Counted from the stretch's first letter, positions 18,078-27,862 are shown. The stretch is 64,000 nt of DNA from Melittangium boletus DSM 14713 (GCF_002305855.1 NZ_CP022163.1:3410292-3474291), one strand, 5' to 3'. Notes: generated by a model not told the origin, from the sequence alone. Numbers and translations: made by a program.

Positions 18078-20371
18078 GCCTCCACGCCTTCACCACCTTC
18101 TGGCACCGCTTCCTGTCGGTGCGCTGGCTCATCCCCATCCTGCTCGTCATCGCCGCCAGCAGCTTCGGGCTCTTCACCCTCAAGAGCGACGTGGCCCAGG
18201 GCGACCTGCAGACGGAGCAGCAGGCCGTGGCGGAGATGACCCTGCAGATGACGTACCTGCAGGGCACGCTCGAGCGCCTGCTGCGCATGGGCGATCTCCC
18301 GGCGGTGAGCGAGGAGGTGGCCGCCCTGGGCTCCAACGCCGCCCTGCGGCAGGGCGTGCTCATCGACGAGCGCCAGAAGGTGGTGGCCTCCATCCGGCTC
18401 GCGCAGCGAGGGCGCGCGGTGCACGAGGCGTGGCCCGAGCTCACCCGGCCCCAGCACACGCAGCGCATGCAGCACGCGCGCGTGCGCATGGCGGGCAGCG
18501 TGCATGTCAGCGAGGACGGCCAGCAGGTGATGGGCTACTACCCCGTCACCCTCCAGACGAGCCATCGCGGAGACAAGGTGGGCATGCTGGTGCTCCAGCA
18601 GGATCTGACGTCCAACAAGCTCGCGCGGCGGGCGGCGGCGGAGCGGTGGGCGGCGCGCTCGTGCCTGGTCATGGGGGTGCTCGCGGGCCTGTTGGGACTC
18701 GTCGTCCACGTGGTGCTCGGGCGGCGCATCCAACGGCTGGTGTCCACCGCGCACCGGCTCGCCCAGGGCGAGCTGCACGCACGCGCGGGCCTCCGGGGTG
18801 TGGACGAGATAGGTCTGCTCGGCCGCGCCTTCGACCACATGGCCGAGCAGGTGGACCGCGGCAACCAGCAGCTCCAGGAGAGCCAGGAGCGCATCCGCGC
18901 GCTGCTGGACTCCACGGCGGAGGCCATCTTCGGGTTGGATCTGGAGGGCCGCTGCACCTTCTGCAACCGCGCCGCCCTGCGCCTGTCGGGCCACGAGCAC
19001 GCGGAGGCGCTGCTGGGCCGCTCGCTGCACTCCATCATCCACCCCCAGGGCGACGAGCCCAGCGACTGCCGGGTGTGCGAGGCCTTCCGCGAGGAGAACG
19101 CGGTGCACGGCGACGACGAGCTCATCCGCCGCGCCCAGGGAAGTGACGTCCCCGTGGAGTACTGGAGCCACCCGGTGAGCCGCAGCGGCGAGCGCGTGGG
19201 CAGCGTGGTGACGTTCGTGGACATCGGCGAGCGCAAGCGCGCGGAGTCCACCCGCCGGCGCATGGAGGAGGGCTTCCGCACCCTCATCGAGCACTCGCCC
19301 GACGCCATCTTCCTGCACCGCGCCGGCACGCTCCTGTTCGCCAACCGCGCGGCCGCCACGCTCCTGGGCCACGCGAGCCCCGAGCCCCTGCGCGGCCTGC
19401 CCGTGTCGGAGCTGGTGCTGCCCGGCGAGGAGGGCGCCCTCACGGTGACGAGCCACGCGGGCGTGGCGCGCGAGGCCCGCTTCCGCCACCACGAGGGCCG
19501 TCAGGCGGTGGGCGAGGTGATGACGGTGTCGCTCGTCTTCGAGGGCCTGCCCACCGTGGCCTCCATCACCCGCGACATCACCGAGCGCCGCCAGGTGCAG
19601 GAGCGCATGCTCGCCACCGAGCGCATGGTGTCGCTCGGCACGCTCGCCGCGGGCGTGGCGCATGAAATCAACAACCCGCTGGCCTACATGCTCAGCAACC
19701 TGCACTTCGTGGACACCGAGGTGCGCACCCTGGCCCAGTCCGCGGAGGCGTTCTCCGGGGACCAGGGCCGCGAAATCCAGCAGGCGCTGCGCGAGGCCAT
19801 CGACGGCGGCAACCGGGTGCGCGACATCGTGCGCGACTTGAAGACGTTCTCCCGCGGGGGTGATGACAAACGCAGCCCCGTGGACATCCATACCGTGCTC
19901 GACTCGTGCGCGAACATGGCCCGGAGTGAGATCCGCCACCGGGCCCGGCTGGTGAAGAACTACGGCGCGGTGCCGCCGGTGTATGCCAATGACTCCCGGC
20001 TCGGGCAGCTCTTCCTCAACCTGCTCGTCAACGCCGCCCAGGCCATTCCCCACGGCAACGCGACCCTGAACGAGATCCGCGTCACCACCATGATGTCCGG
20101 GAGACAGGTGCTGGTGGAAATCCAGGACACGGGCGTGGGCATTCCCCCGGAGAACCTCACCCGCCTGTTCGACCCCTTCTTCACCACCAAACCGGTGGGC
20201 GTGGGAACGGGACTGGGTTTGTCCATCTGCCACGGCATCGTCACCGCGCAGGGCGGGCGCATCTCCGTGGAGAGCCGCCCGAACCAGGGCAGCACCTTCC
20301 GCGTCCTGCTGCCCGCCCTGGAAACGCCCCTGGAAGCCGTGCGCGCGGAGCCCGAGCGCGTCGCCTCGTGA
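18074..20371 (+). CDS. Membrane sensor histidine kinase with HAMP and two PAS domains
   Basis: 765 residues. A first membrane helix (LIPILLVIAASSFGLF) is followed by a periplasmic region of about 160 residues and a second helix (VMGVLAGLLGLVVHVVLG). Then come HAMP, two PAS domains (about 275-395 and 400-505), a HisKA box with the phosphorylated His530 (GVAHEINNPLAY), and an ATPase domain with DTGVGIPPENL and GTGLGLSICHG. No receiver or cognate regulator follows. Coupled by ATGA to the binding lipoprotein, which probably contacts its periplasmic domain. Confidence 0.92.
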   Translation: MSLHAFTTFWHRFLSVRWLIPILLVIAASSFGLFTLKSDVAQGDLQTEQQAVAEMTLQMTYLQGTLERLLRMGDLPAVSEEVAALGSNAALRQGVLIDERQKVVASIRLAQRGRAVHEAWPELTRPQHTQRMQHARVRMAGSVHVSEDGQQVMGYYPVTLQTSHRGDKVGMLVLQQDLTSNKLARRAAAERWAARSCLVMGVLAGLLGLVVHVVLGRRIQRLVSTAHRLAQGELHARAGLRGVDEIGLLGRAFDHMAEQVDRGNQQLQESQERIRALLDSTAEAIFGLDLEGRCTFCNRAALRLSGHEHAEALLGRSLHSIIHPQGDEPSDCRVCEAFREENAVHGDDELIRRAQGSDVPVEYWSHPVSRSGERVGSVVTFVDIGERKRAESTRRRMEEGFRTLIEHSPDAIFLHRAGTLLFANRAAATLLGHASPEPLRGLPVSELVLPGEEGALTVTSHAGVAREARFRHHEGRQAVGEVMTVSLVFEGLPTVASITRDITERRQVQERMLATERMVSLGTLAAGVAHEINNPLAYMLSNLHFVDTEVRTLAQSAEAFSGDQGREIQQALREAIDGGNRVRDIVRDLKTFSRGGDDKRSPVDIHTVLDSCANMARSEIRHRARLVKNYGAVPPVYANDSRLGQLFLNLLVNAAQAIPHGNATLNEIRVTTMMSGRQVLVEIQDTGVGIPPENLTRLFDPFFTTKPVGVGTGLGLSICHGIVTAQGGRISVESRPNQGSTFRVLLPALETPLEAVRAEPERVAS

Positions 20372-20375
20372 GGCG

Positions 20376-20621
20376 CTAGCCTCCGCCCGCCCGCCGCATG
20401 CGCGAGGGCTCCTGCTGCTCGCGCACGCGCTCGGCGGCCACCCGGAGCCGCCGCACCACGCGCCCCATGTCCGCCTGGGAAACCTGCGGCCACACGCCTG
20501 GAGGCGTGCGCGTCACCGGCGGACGCGAGGCCCGCGCCGACGCCCCCGTGGACGACTCCCGCTCCGACGACGATCCGGATACCCCGAGGCCCTTCGGGCC
20601 TTTCTCCTTCATGTGCGCCAT
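20376..20621 (-). CDS. Small hypothetical protein
   Basis: About 81 residues from the ATG at 20621, with GGAGGT four bases before it; an ATG at 20612 is an alternative. Hydrophilic, Ser/Pro-rich in the first half, with a basic helix (MGRVVRRLRVAAERVREQQ) near the end. No family recognised. It ends 4 bp from the convergent histidine kinase. A hairpin inside it (20587-20604) could instead be the kinase terminator, so the gene is only probable. Confidence 0.4.
   Translation of the reverse strand: MAHMKEKGPKGLGVSGSSSERESSTGASARASRPPVTRTPPGVWPQVSQADMGRVVRRLRVAAERVREQQEPSRMRRAGGG
20587..20604 (+). terminator. Possible terminator hairpin after the histidine kinase operon
   Basis: AGGCCC-TTC-GGGCCT is a perfect 6-bp stem followed by TTCTCCTTC on the plus strand, about 215 bp after the kinase stop. 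The short loop and weak T-run make it uncertain, and it lies in a possible small minus-strand gene. Confidence 0.3.
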
Positions 20622-20732
20622 CGCCACCTCCGGAAGAACACTTCTCCTGAGGAGACAAGCTAAAGATGAATTCCTGTGCTAGTCAAGGATTCCAGGGAAT
20701 TAAAGACACAAGTGTTATCAAATCAAAGGGGA

Positions 20733-20752
20733 CCCCTCCCCAAGGGGAGGGG
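20733..20752 (-). terminator. Intrinsic-type terminator of the M1 aminopeptidase gene
   Basis: CCCCTCCCC-AA-GGGGAGGGG, a perfect 9-bp stem (two inner pairs probably open as the loop), lies 12 bp beyond the aminopeptidase stop. On the minus strand it is followed by the T-rich stretch TCCCCTTTGATTTG. The area is unusually AT-rich for this genome. Confidence 0.6.
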
Positions 20753-20763
20753 CCCTCGGGACA

Positions 20764-23490
20764 TCAGCGGCGCGAGTCCTTGGGAGCGCGCCGGGTGGAC
20801 GCGAGGAAGGCCTCGATGCTCGGCCCCTGGGCCGCCTTGAGCGCGATGCACAAATCCATCTGCTCCAGGCTCCGGTCATAGGTGCGCGGGCCTCCCGGGA
20901 CGCGCGCCATGCGCCCGGCGAAGAACGTGGCGAGATCCTGCCGGTGGACCGGATCGCAGAAGGAGCTGACGGCCACCATGAGCATGGACAACCGCTCCTC
21001 CGGGAAGCGCGCCGCGAGCGCGTCGTAATGCTCCTTCACGAAGGCATACGCCACGTCCCGGGTGCGCGCCTTCCACCCCGCGGCGAACAACAGCCCGCCC
21101 ACCTCGCGCGGGTCCACCGAGGGCTCCAACAACAACCGCAACTGCTCCTTCACCAGTGACGGCTCCGTGAAGCCCCGCAGCGCGCCGATGAGCTGCTCGC
21201 GCCGCTTGCGCTCCGGCTCCGCGCGCATGGCCTTCATCACCTGCGCGTGAAAGGCCGCGTCTCCATGAGCGGCGGCCACGGACAGCATCGTTTCCACCAG
21301 ATCCTCGTCCCGCAGGGGCGACGCTCCCGCCAGCCACTGGGCCGCCAGGCGCCGGGCCTCGGCCACGAGCGCCGGATCTCCCCCCTCCTCGCCCGCGAGG
21401 CGCAGCAACTGGAGCCGGATGAGCCGCGTGTCCTCGTCCTCGCCCGCGTGGGGCTTGAAGCCGAGCGTCCGGGCGCGCCCTCCATAGGTGTCACGCAGGA
21501 AGCGCGCGCGCTCCTCCTGGCTCCGCTCGGACAGGAACGAGCGGTTCAAGAGGCCGATCAGCTCCATCGAGCTCTCGAACACCTGCCGATCCTTCTCCCC
21601 GGCCAGGCCCGGAAGGAGCCCGAGCGCGTCCGCGGCCGGCATCGTCCCGTTGTTCACCAGGGCCCGCACGTCTCCGAGCAGGGCCACGCGCTCGGCGCGC
21701 GACAGGAAGCGGTTGTCGGTGGACAGCAGCCGCCCGAGCATCCGCGCATCCAGGGCGCTGCGGTAGTACCCGGCGCCATCCGCGTTGGGAAGGAACCACG
21801 CCGGGCAGCTCTTGGCCTTGGGCAACGGCAGCGACGCCGTCTCGTCCTCCAGCACCGTGCAGGCGCGCTCCGGCTTGCCCGCCGTGGCGTAGCGCACGCA
21901 CAGGGGCACCTTCCAGCGCTGCGCGGCCTCTCCCTTGGAGCCCAGCGGAAGGAAGCGGGCCTGGGACAGCTTCACCTGGGGCACCGCCTCCGAGCAGTCC
22001 AGCCGCGCCGTGATGAGCGGCGCGCCGCCCTGCTCCAGGAAGGAGTCGAGGACCCCGGACACGTCCTGTCCCGCCTCCGCCGACAGGGCGGACAGGAAGT
22101 CCTTCGCGGTGGCGTTGCCCTGGGCATGGGCATTCAGGTAGCGGCGCACCCCGCGCTGGAAGACCTCCTGACCCAACCACGACTCCGTCATGAGCAACAC
22201 CGAGGCGCCCTTGCCATAGGTGATGCCGTCGAAGGCGTTGTGGATGTCGTTCTCGCTCTGGATGGGCTGGCGGATGCGGCGTGAGGCCACCAGTCCATCG
22301 GCGTTGAGCGCGTACGAGCGGCCGCGCACGCTCTCCACGGGCGCGTCCCAGGTGGGCTGGGCCTCGGACATGATGCGGATCTCGGCCCAGGTGGCGAAGG
22401 ACTCGTTGAGCCACAGATCGTCCCACCACGCCATGGTGACCAGGTCGCCGAACCACTGGTGCGCCAGCTCATGCACCTGCGTGGAATAGAAGCCACGCTT
22501 CCACTCCACCGAGTCCTCCGCGGCGCCCTCCAGGATGAGCCTCGTGTTGAACGTCACCAGACCCGGATTCTCCATGGCGCCACCGAGCAGGGGCACGGCG
22601 AGCACGTCCAGCTTCTCGTAGGGGTAGGGAATGCCGAAGTAGCGCTCCAGGTGGGCGAGGATGTCCGGCGTCGTCTGGGCGGCATAGGCGGCCTCCGACC
22701 CCCGGCCCTTGGGCGTGACGATGCGGGTGCGCACGGCCTTCTGTCCCGAGGGTGAGGCCTCGACGAAGTCGAAGGTCCCCACCCCGAAGGCGATGAGGTA
22801 GCTGGGCAGCGGCTGGGTCCGGGCGAAGCGCCACGTGGTGCCCCCCGCCGGGCTCGGCTCCTCGCTCACCAGGGGGGTGTTGGTGACGGCGGTGAGCCCC
22901 GCGGGCACGTGGAAGGTGAGCTGCCAGGGCACCTTGAAGCCCGGCTCGTCGAAGCACGGGAAGACGCGCCGCGCCCCCAGGGGCTCGAACTGGGTGAAGA
23001 CATACCAGCTCCCCGCCTCCTGGCTCCGGAAGGCGCCCAGGATTTCCCGCGTGGACAGGACGCCCTCGTAGACGAGCCGCAGGTGCGCGGTGCCGGGCGC
23101 GAGGGGACGCTCGGGAACGAAGCCGAGGAAGTCCCCCTCGCCCTTCGTCTGGGACACGGGCACCCGCGCGCCCGCGACCGTCAACGTGGCGTCCTTCACC
23201 GTGAGCGCCTGGGCGTGCAGCCACAGCACGTCCGTGCCCTCCTTCACCTCCAGCTCGATGTCGAGCACGCCCTGGAAGGCCGGTTGGGAGGGATCCACGG
23301 TGAGCTCGGCCGTGTAGCCCGTGGGCCGCACCCGCGTGGGCAGGCGCAGGGAGGGAGACGAAGGGCCCGCCTGGGCCGAGGCCTCGGCGGAGGGAGGAGT
23401 GGCGGGCTCGGAAGGAGGAGACTGACGGGAGGCACAAGCCGTCAAGACGGCCAGCAGGGCGAGCGTCGGACACCTGGGGAGTCGGGGCAT
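20764..23490 (-). CDS. M1-family aminopeptidase, lipoprotein
   Basis: 908 residues, full family length, with a lipoprotein signal (LALLAVLTACAS). It removes N-terminal residues from peptides using zinc. The exopeptidase motif GGAMEN (about residue 302) and the zinc site HELAHQW plus NESFATW (about 340-365) are intact. The C-terminal helical ERAP1-like domain is present. The lipid anchor suggests work at the cell surface or periplasm on peptides from prey or turnover. Transcribed alone, with a terminator at 20733-20752. Confidence 0.93.
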   Translation of the reverse strand: MPRLPRCPTLALLAVLTACASRQSPPSEPATPPSAEASAQAGPSSPSLRLPTRVRPTGYTAELTVDPSQPAFQGVLDIELEVKEGTDVLWLHAQALTVKDATLTVAGARVPVSQTKGEGDFLGFVPERPLAPGTAHLRLVYEGVLSTREILGAFRSQEAGSWYVFTQFEPLGARRVFPCFDEPGFKVPWQLTFHVPAGLTAVTNTPLVSEEPSPAGGTTWRFARTQPLPSYLIAFGVGTFDFVEASPSGQKAVRTRIVTPKGRGSEAAYAAQTTPDILAHLERYFGIPYPYEKLDVLAVPLLGGAMENPGLVTFNTRLILEGAAEDSVEWKRGFYSTQVHELAHQWFGDLVTMAWWDDLWLNESFATWAEIRIMSEAQPTWDAPVESVRGRSYALNADGLVASRRIRQPIQSENDIHNAFDGITYGKGASVLLMTESWLGQEVFQRGVRRYLNAHAQGNATAKDFLSALSAEAGQDVSGVLDSFLEQGGAPLITARLDCSEAVPQVKLSQARFLPLGSKGEAAQRWKVPLCVRYATAGKPERACTVLEDETASLPLPKAKSCPAWFLPNADGAGYYRSALDARMLGRLLSTDNRFLSRAERVALLGDVRALVNNGTMPAADALGLLPGLAGEKDRQVFESSMELIGLLNRSFLSERSQEERARFLRDTYGGRARTLGFKPHAGEDEDTRLIRLQLLRLAGEEGGDPALVAEARRLAAQWLAGASPLRDEDLVETMLSVAAAHGDAAFHAQVMKAMRAEPERKRREQLIGALRGFTEPSLVKEQLRLLLEPSVDPREVGGLLFAAGWKARTRDVAYAFVKEHYDALAARFPEERLSMLMVAVSSFCDPVHRQDLATFFAGRMARVPGGPRTYDRSLEQMDLCIALKAAQGPSIEAFLASTRRAPKDSRR

Positions 23491-23579
23491 GAGCGCGGAT
23501 CTAGCCCAGGAAGGCCGGGCGGTGTAGCAACGGGCCTGGGGTCCGGAAGTCCTCGGGGCCTCTTGGAGTTGAACAACCG

Positions 23580-24248
23580 ATGATTCCTCGGACCCTCTTC
23601 ATCGGAGACGTGCATGGGTGCGCCGAGGAGCTCGACGCGCTGTTGAACGTGTGCAACCACCGCCGGGGCGAGCGCGTGGTGCTGGTGGGAGACCTGGTCG
23701 CCAAGGGTCCGGACTCGGCGGGCGTGGTGCGCCGGGCCCGGGAGCGAGGGATGCTCGCGGTGCGCGGCAACCACGACGAGCACGTGCTGCGCTGGCGCGC
23801 GGGGAAGATGCCCAAGGGCAAGAAGCTCAAGCCCGAGCACAAGCAGGTGTTGGAGACGTTGACGGACGAGGACTGGGCGTACCTGGAGTCCCTGCCGCTG
23901 CACCGCCACTTCCCCGAACTCAACGTGCGCGTGGTGCACGGGGGGCTGGTCCCCGGCGTGGCGGTGGAGGAGCAGGATCCGGCGTTGATGCTCAACCTGC
24001 GCAGCATCACGCCCAAGGGCGAGCCCTCGAAGAAGCTGGAGGACGGAGTCCCCTGGGCGAGCCAGTGGAAGGGGCCGGAGCTCGTCATCTTCGGCCACGA
24101 CGCGCTGCGCGGCGTGCAACGCTACCCGCACGCCATCGGCCTGGACTCGGGCTGCGTCTACGGACGGCGGCTCACGGCCTACGTGCTGCCCGACGACCGC
24201 TTCTACTCGGTGGAGGCGAAGCGGGTGTACATGGATCTGGACGGGTAG
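23580..24248 (+). CDS. Metallophosphoesterase (ApaH/PPP-phosphatase-like)
   Basis: 222 residues with all PPP-type metal motifs: GDVHG (9-13), GDLVAKGPDS, GNHDEHV, VVHGG and the final FGHD. Members include Ap4A hydrolases and Ser/Thr/Tyr protein phosphatases; sequence alone does not decide. Cytoplasmic, single gene. It ends one base from the convergent isoaspartyl peptidase stop. Confidence 0.88.
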   Translation: MIPRTLFIGDVHGCAEELDALLNVCNHRRGERVVLVGDLVAKGPDSAGVVRRARERGMLAVRGNHDEHVLRWRAGKMPKGKKLKPEHKQVLETLTDEDWAYLESLPLHRHFPELNVRVVHGGLVPGVAVEEQDPALMLNLRSITPKGEPSKKLEDGVPWASQWKGPELVIFGHDALRGVQRYPHAIGLDSGCVYGRRLTAYVLPDDRFYSVEAKRVYMDLDG

Positions 24249-24249
24249 C

Positions 24250-25374
24250 TCAGGGCGACTTGAAGATGGACACCGAGGCGATTCCCTCCGGCCCCATGTA
24301 ACCGCGGTACATGCCCTGGGAGTTGAAGGGCATGGCCACGTTCCCCTGGGCATCCATCGCGATGACGCCGCCCTCGCCCCCCGCCTCCACCAGCACGTCC
24401 ATGACGACCTGGTTGGCGGACTCCAGCACTGGCAGGTCCAACAACTCCACGCGGGCGCAGATGTCGCGGGCCACGGTGTAGCGGATGAAGTACTCGCCGT
24501 GACCGGTGGCGGAGACGGCGCAGCGGGGGTCCGCGTAGGTCCCCGCGCCGATGATGGGCGAATCCCCCACCCGGCCAAAGCGCTTGTTCGTCATCCCTCC
24601 CGTGGAGGTGCCCGCGGCGAGGTTTCCCGCCTGATCCAACGCCACCGCGCCCACGGTGCCGAACTTGTGATCCTCTCCCCCCGTCCCTCCTCGCGTCTGG
24701 GGCGGGGGAGGCTCCTGGGGCTGGCCCGGCTCGGGAGGCGCCGTCGAGCCCTGCTTCTCCGCTTCCAGCGCGCGCCGCAGGGACTCCCAGCGCTCCTCGG
24801 TGCGGAAGTAGTCCTCGGCGACGAGCTCCACGCCCTGCTGCTTCGCGAACGCCTCGGCGCCCTCGCCCACCAACATCACGTGCGGGGACTTCTCCATCAC
24901 GGCGCGCGCCAGGGTGATGGGATTCTTCACGTGGCGCAGACCCGCCACCGCGCCCGCCTCGCGCGTGCGCCCGTTCATGATCGCGGCATCCAGCTCGTTC
25001 TTCCCCTCGTGGGTGAAGACGGCGCCCTTGCCCGCGTTGAAGTAGGGCGAGTCCTCCAGCACGCGGATGGCGGCGGTGACGGCCTCCACGCTGGTACCAC
25101 CCCGGGCGAGCACGGCATGACCCGCCTGGAGGGATTCGGTGAGCGCGGCGCGCACGGCGGCCTCCCGCTCGGGAGAGAGGGACTCGCGGGAGATGACGCC
25201 CGCTCCCCCGTGGATGACGAGTCCCCAACGGGGGGCGGGCCGGGTGCTGTCCTCGGGTGCGCGCAAGCGTCGCTCCTCTTCCTTCTGGGTGACGAGACTC
25301 GTGGCACAACCCAGGGGCAGCATCAACACCGCGAGGACGGCGGCGTGGAGGGCACGACGAAGCGGAGCGGACAT
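24250..25374 (-). CDS. Isoaspartyl peptidase / plant-type L-asparaginase, lipoprotein
   Basis: 374 residues. The fold is Ntn-hydrolase: a precursor cuts itself before the nucleophile Thr240 in HKFGTVGAVALD. Other family blocks are WGLVIHGGAG, GKGAVFTHEGKNELDA and GTSTGGMTNKRFGRVGDSP. The enzyme removes beta-aspartyl residues from peptides or hydrolyses asparagine. The lipobox LPLGC (Cys23) places it outside the cytoplasm, as for the neighbouring aminopeptidase. A Pro/Gln-rich linker precedes the cleavage site. Downstream of and close to the lipoprotein gene at 25388. Confidence 0.92.
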   Translation of the reverse strand: MSAPLRRALHAAVLAVLMLPLGCATSLVTQKEEERRLRAPEDSTRPAPRWGLVIHGGAGVISRESLSPEREAAVRAALTESLQAGHAVLARGGTSVEAVTAAIRVLEDSPYFNAGKGAVFTHEGKNELDAAIMNGRTREAGAVAGLRHVKNPITLARAVMEKSPHVMLVGEGAEAFAKQQGVELVAEDYFRTEERWESLRRALEAEKQGSTAPPEPGQPQEPPPPQTRGGTGGEDHKFGTVGAVALDQAGNLAAGTSTGGMTNKRFGRVGDSPIIGAGTYADPRCAVSATGHGEYFIRYTVARDICARVELLDLPVLESANQVVMDVLVEAGGEGGVIAMDAQGNVAMPFNSQGMYRGYMGPEGIASVSIFKSP

Positions 25375-25387
25375 GGGCGGAGTTGTA

Positions 25388-26155
25388 CTACTTCGCGCAG
25401 TACTCCGCGGCCGTCGTGTAGCCCACCACGTCGACCTCGTTGCCCGTGAGGACGACGTACTCGCTGGCGCCCACGTGGGTCGTCTCGCCGCTGCACCAGT
25501 CATAGGTGTAGCCCAGACCCGTGAACGGGTAGTGCGTGGTCAGCCAGGGGCTGTAGCTGCCGCCCCAGTAGTTGTTCAGCCAGCTCTTGTGGGCGCTCGT
25601 CGCGCTCGCGGGATAGGTCAGCCCGCAGGTGCTGTCGTCGACCTCCTGGTCCGCGCAGGGCCGGAACAGGGCCGACGGCTTCACCCACATCTCCACGAGC
25701 TTGCGGTTCTGGTAGTCCCCCTCCGTGGCCGGGGTCAGACCCAGGTACTGGTTGATGCGCGCGACGAGCTCGTTGCCCGACAGCCCCCACGCCTTGCACG
25801 CCTCCTGGAGCTGGGGCGCGGGGGTGAGGAACAGGTCCCGGGTCAGCGTGTTGGTGCCCGCCGTGTAGCCGCCATAGGTGGTCCACACCACCATGCGCAC
25901 CGCGGTCTTGTCGCCGTTCCAGACCACCTTCGGGTTGGACTGGGAGATGGCGAACAGGTTCGTGCTGATCTCCGCCTGGGTGGGCGTCTGGGCATCGAGG
26001 TTGGCCAGGTCGAACGCGGCCTGATCACACGTGGAGGAGCGCGGCGGGTTCGGCTCCACGGGGGTGGGGTTCGTCTCGTCGGGGTCTCCGCCACAGGCGG
26101 ACAGGGACATCAGGACCAGCGCGGACGGGAGCCAACGGCGACGGGGCGTATTCAT
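25388..26155 (-). CDS. Uncharacterised lipoprotein
   Basis: 255 residues; signal peptide LPSALVLMSLSACGGD. After a Pro-rich linker comes a globular, Trp/Tyr-rich domain with four or more Cys (STCDQ, EACKAWG, FRPCADQE, STCGLTYP, YDWCSG, EYCAK) that may form disulfides. No family recognised. AGGAG lies about 11 bases before the start. Probably co-transcribed with the isoaspartyl peptidase, 13 bp away. Confidence 0.65.
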   Translation of the reverse strand: MNTPRRRWLPSALVLMSLSACGGDPDETNPTPVEPNPPRSSTCDQAAFDLANLDAQTPTQAEISTNLFAISQSNPKVVWNGDKTAVRMVVWTTYGGYTAGTNTLTRDLFLTPAPQLQEACKAWGLSGNELVARINQYLGLTPATEGDYQNRKLVEMWVKPSALFRPCADQEVDDSTCGLTYPASATSAHKSWLNNYWGGSYSPWLTTHYPFTGLGYTYDWCSGETTHVGASEYVVLTGNEVDVVGYTTAAEYCAK

Positions 26156-26240
26156 GAGCTTCACACTCCTGTGAGGTAGGGGACCGCACAGTCGCGCAAA
26201 GGTGTCGCCGCCGTCGAGAGCGGGATTGCGAAAAAAACCG

Positions 26241-27713
26241 TCAGTGCAGGGAGCCGGTCGGATCCGGGGGCTCGTGCTCCGGCCCGGACTCCGGATTCGC
26301 CTCGACCGCCCGGGCCAGCGGCAGCCGGACCTGGAACGTGGACCCCTGCCCCGGCTGGCTCTCCACCTCGATGCGGCCGCCGTGCGCCTCCACGATGCGC
26401 CGGGCCACCGACAAGCCAATGCCCACCCCCGGCGCCTTCTCCCTCGCGCGCCCCGTGCGCAGGAAGGGCGCGAACAGCCCCCGCATCTCCTCGGGAGAGA
26501 TGCCAATGCCCTGGTCCACCACGGACAAGCACACCTCATCGCCCTCGCGGCGCACCCGCACTTCCACCGCGCTGCTCTCGGGCGAGTACTTGAGCGCGTT
26601 GCTCACCAGGTTGTGCAACACCTGCTCCACGCGCGTGGCATCGCAGCGCATCACCAGGGGCTGCTCGGGCAGAACCATCCGCAGTTCCCGAGGCGTCCCT
26701 CCGGCGCTGTACAGCTCCACCACGGAGACCACCAGCTCGCGCACATCGCGCTCCTCCAGGCTCAGCTCGAAGTGTCCCGCCTCGATGCGCGTGGCATCCA
26801 GCAGGTCTCCCACCATCCGGTCCAACCGCGACACCTGGCGGCGCACCAGCCCCATCGTCTTCTGCATGCGCTCCTCGGACACGCGGCCCGAGGTGACGAG
26901 GGCGGCGGACATCTTGAGCGCGGAGAGGGGATTGCGCAGGTCATGCGCCACGCCCGCGAGGAAGGCGAGCTGCGCCTCGCGCTGGTCCCTCAGGGACTCG
27001 GCCATCTCGTTGAAGGTGCGCGCCATCTCGCGCAGCTCCGTGGGGCCCGCCACGGGAGCGCGAAGGGAGCGGTCATCCGAGCCGAAGCGCCGCATGGCGT
27101 GGCTGATGTCCAGCAAGGGCCGGAAGACGGAGCGGCGCATCCAGAGCCACAGCAGCGCCCCCCCGAGCACCAGCACGATGGCGACAATCATCCCCACCAG
27201 GTTGGCGATCCGATCCCACTGGTCCGCTTGCGCTTGATCGGCACGGGCCTCGAGGATGTTGAGGGCGATGACCTGGTTGAGCGGGGTGAGGGTCGCCTCC
27301 AGGTGGGTGTTGAGCTCCAGGTTCGTCGACCTCGACAGCGAGCTGAGCGGAGCCCGGGCATGGACGTCGAGGTAGGCGGCGAAGGTCGCCTGCACGGAGG
27401 CGAGCAGCGCCTGCTCCTCCTCCGACTGCGCCTCGTTCAGGCACCGCTCCAACTGCAGATACAAGTCCCCCTCGGCCCGGCGAAGCGTCTCGTCCGGGAT
27501 GGGCTCCCCCCGGCGGCGAGAAGCCTGGAGCCGGTGGAAGGTGAGCAGGGAGACCTCGAAGTCCTCGGCTGCCCGGACCCCCTCCACCGCCTCGCCCATC
27601 TTGAGCGTGATCCGGTGCAGGTACGTCGTCAGGACGACGAGCGAGGAGGCGGCCCCCAGCGCGAGCGTGGCCAGCAAGGCGACCGCCGCGGTGATGACCC
27701 ATTTGAGACTCAT
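26241..27713 (-). CDS. Membrane sensor histidine kinase with HAMP
   Basis: 490 residues: helix 1 (VITAAVALLATLALGAASS), a helical periplasmic sensor region of about 140 residues, helix 2 (IVAIVLVLGGALLWLWM), HAMP, and a HisKA box with His257 (GVAHDLRNPLSAL). The ATPase domain has NLVSNALKYSP, DQGIGISPEE and GVGIGLSVARR. The sensor region resembles four-helix chemoreceptor-type domains. No response regulator is adjacent. Confidence 0.92.
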   Translation of the reverse strand: MSLKWVITAAVALLATLALGAASSLVVLTTYLHRITLKMGEAVEGVRAAEDFEVSLLTFHRLQASRRRGEPIPDETLRRAEGDLYLQLERCLNEAQSEEEQALLASVQATFAAYLDVHARAPLSSLSRSTNLELNTHLEATLTPLNQVIALNILEARADQAQADQWDRIANLVGMIVAIVLVLGGALLWLWMRRSVFRPLLDISHAMRRFGSDDRSLRAPVAGPTELREMARTFNEMAESLRDQREAQLAFLAGVAHDLRNPLSALKMSAALVTSGRVSEERMQKTMGLVRRQVSRLDRMVGDLLDATRIEAGHFELSLEERDVRELVVSVVELYSAGGTPRELRMVLPEQPLVMRCDATRVEQVLHNLVSNALKYSPESSAVEVRVRREGDEVCLSVVDQGIGISPEEMRGLFAPFLRTGRAREKAPGVGIGLSVARRIVEAHGGRIEVESQPGQGSTFQVRLPLARAVEANPESGPEHEPPDPTGSLH

Positions 27714-27828
27714 GAAGGGCTCCGTCGGGTGAGAGACGCCCCTCCGTCCGCGACCGGGGCCTGCTCGGAATGGAAAGATGCACCCGACATGGACGGGTTG
27801 CCCGCGCGCATACCGGACAGACCCATCC

Positions 27829-27862
27829 GGAGGGCGGGCGGCCCATGAAGCGCCCGCCCTCC
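27829..27862 (-). terminator. Hairpin after the 5'-nucleotidase gene
   Basis: A perfect 12-bp inverted repeat, GGAGGGCGGGCG (27829-27840) and its complement (27851-27862), with a 10-nt loop, begins 24 bp after the nucleotidase stop. The trailing minus-strand sequence is only mildly T-rich, so it may be a terminator or an mRNA-end stabiliser. Confidence 0.5.

Noticed and set aside
18005..20233. Long minus-strand reading frame opposite the histidine kinase
   Set aside because: No domains and composition typical of an antisense shadow; the plus-strand kinase is complete.
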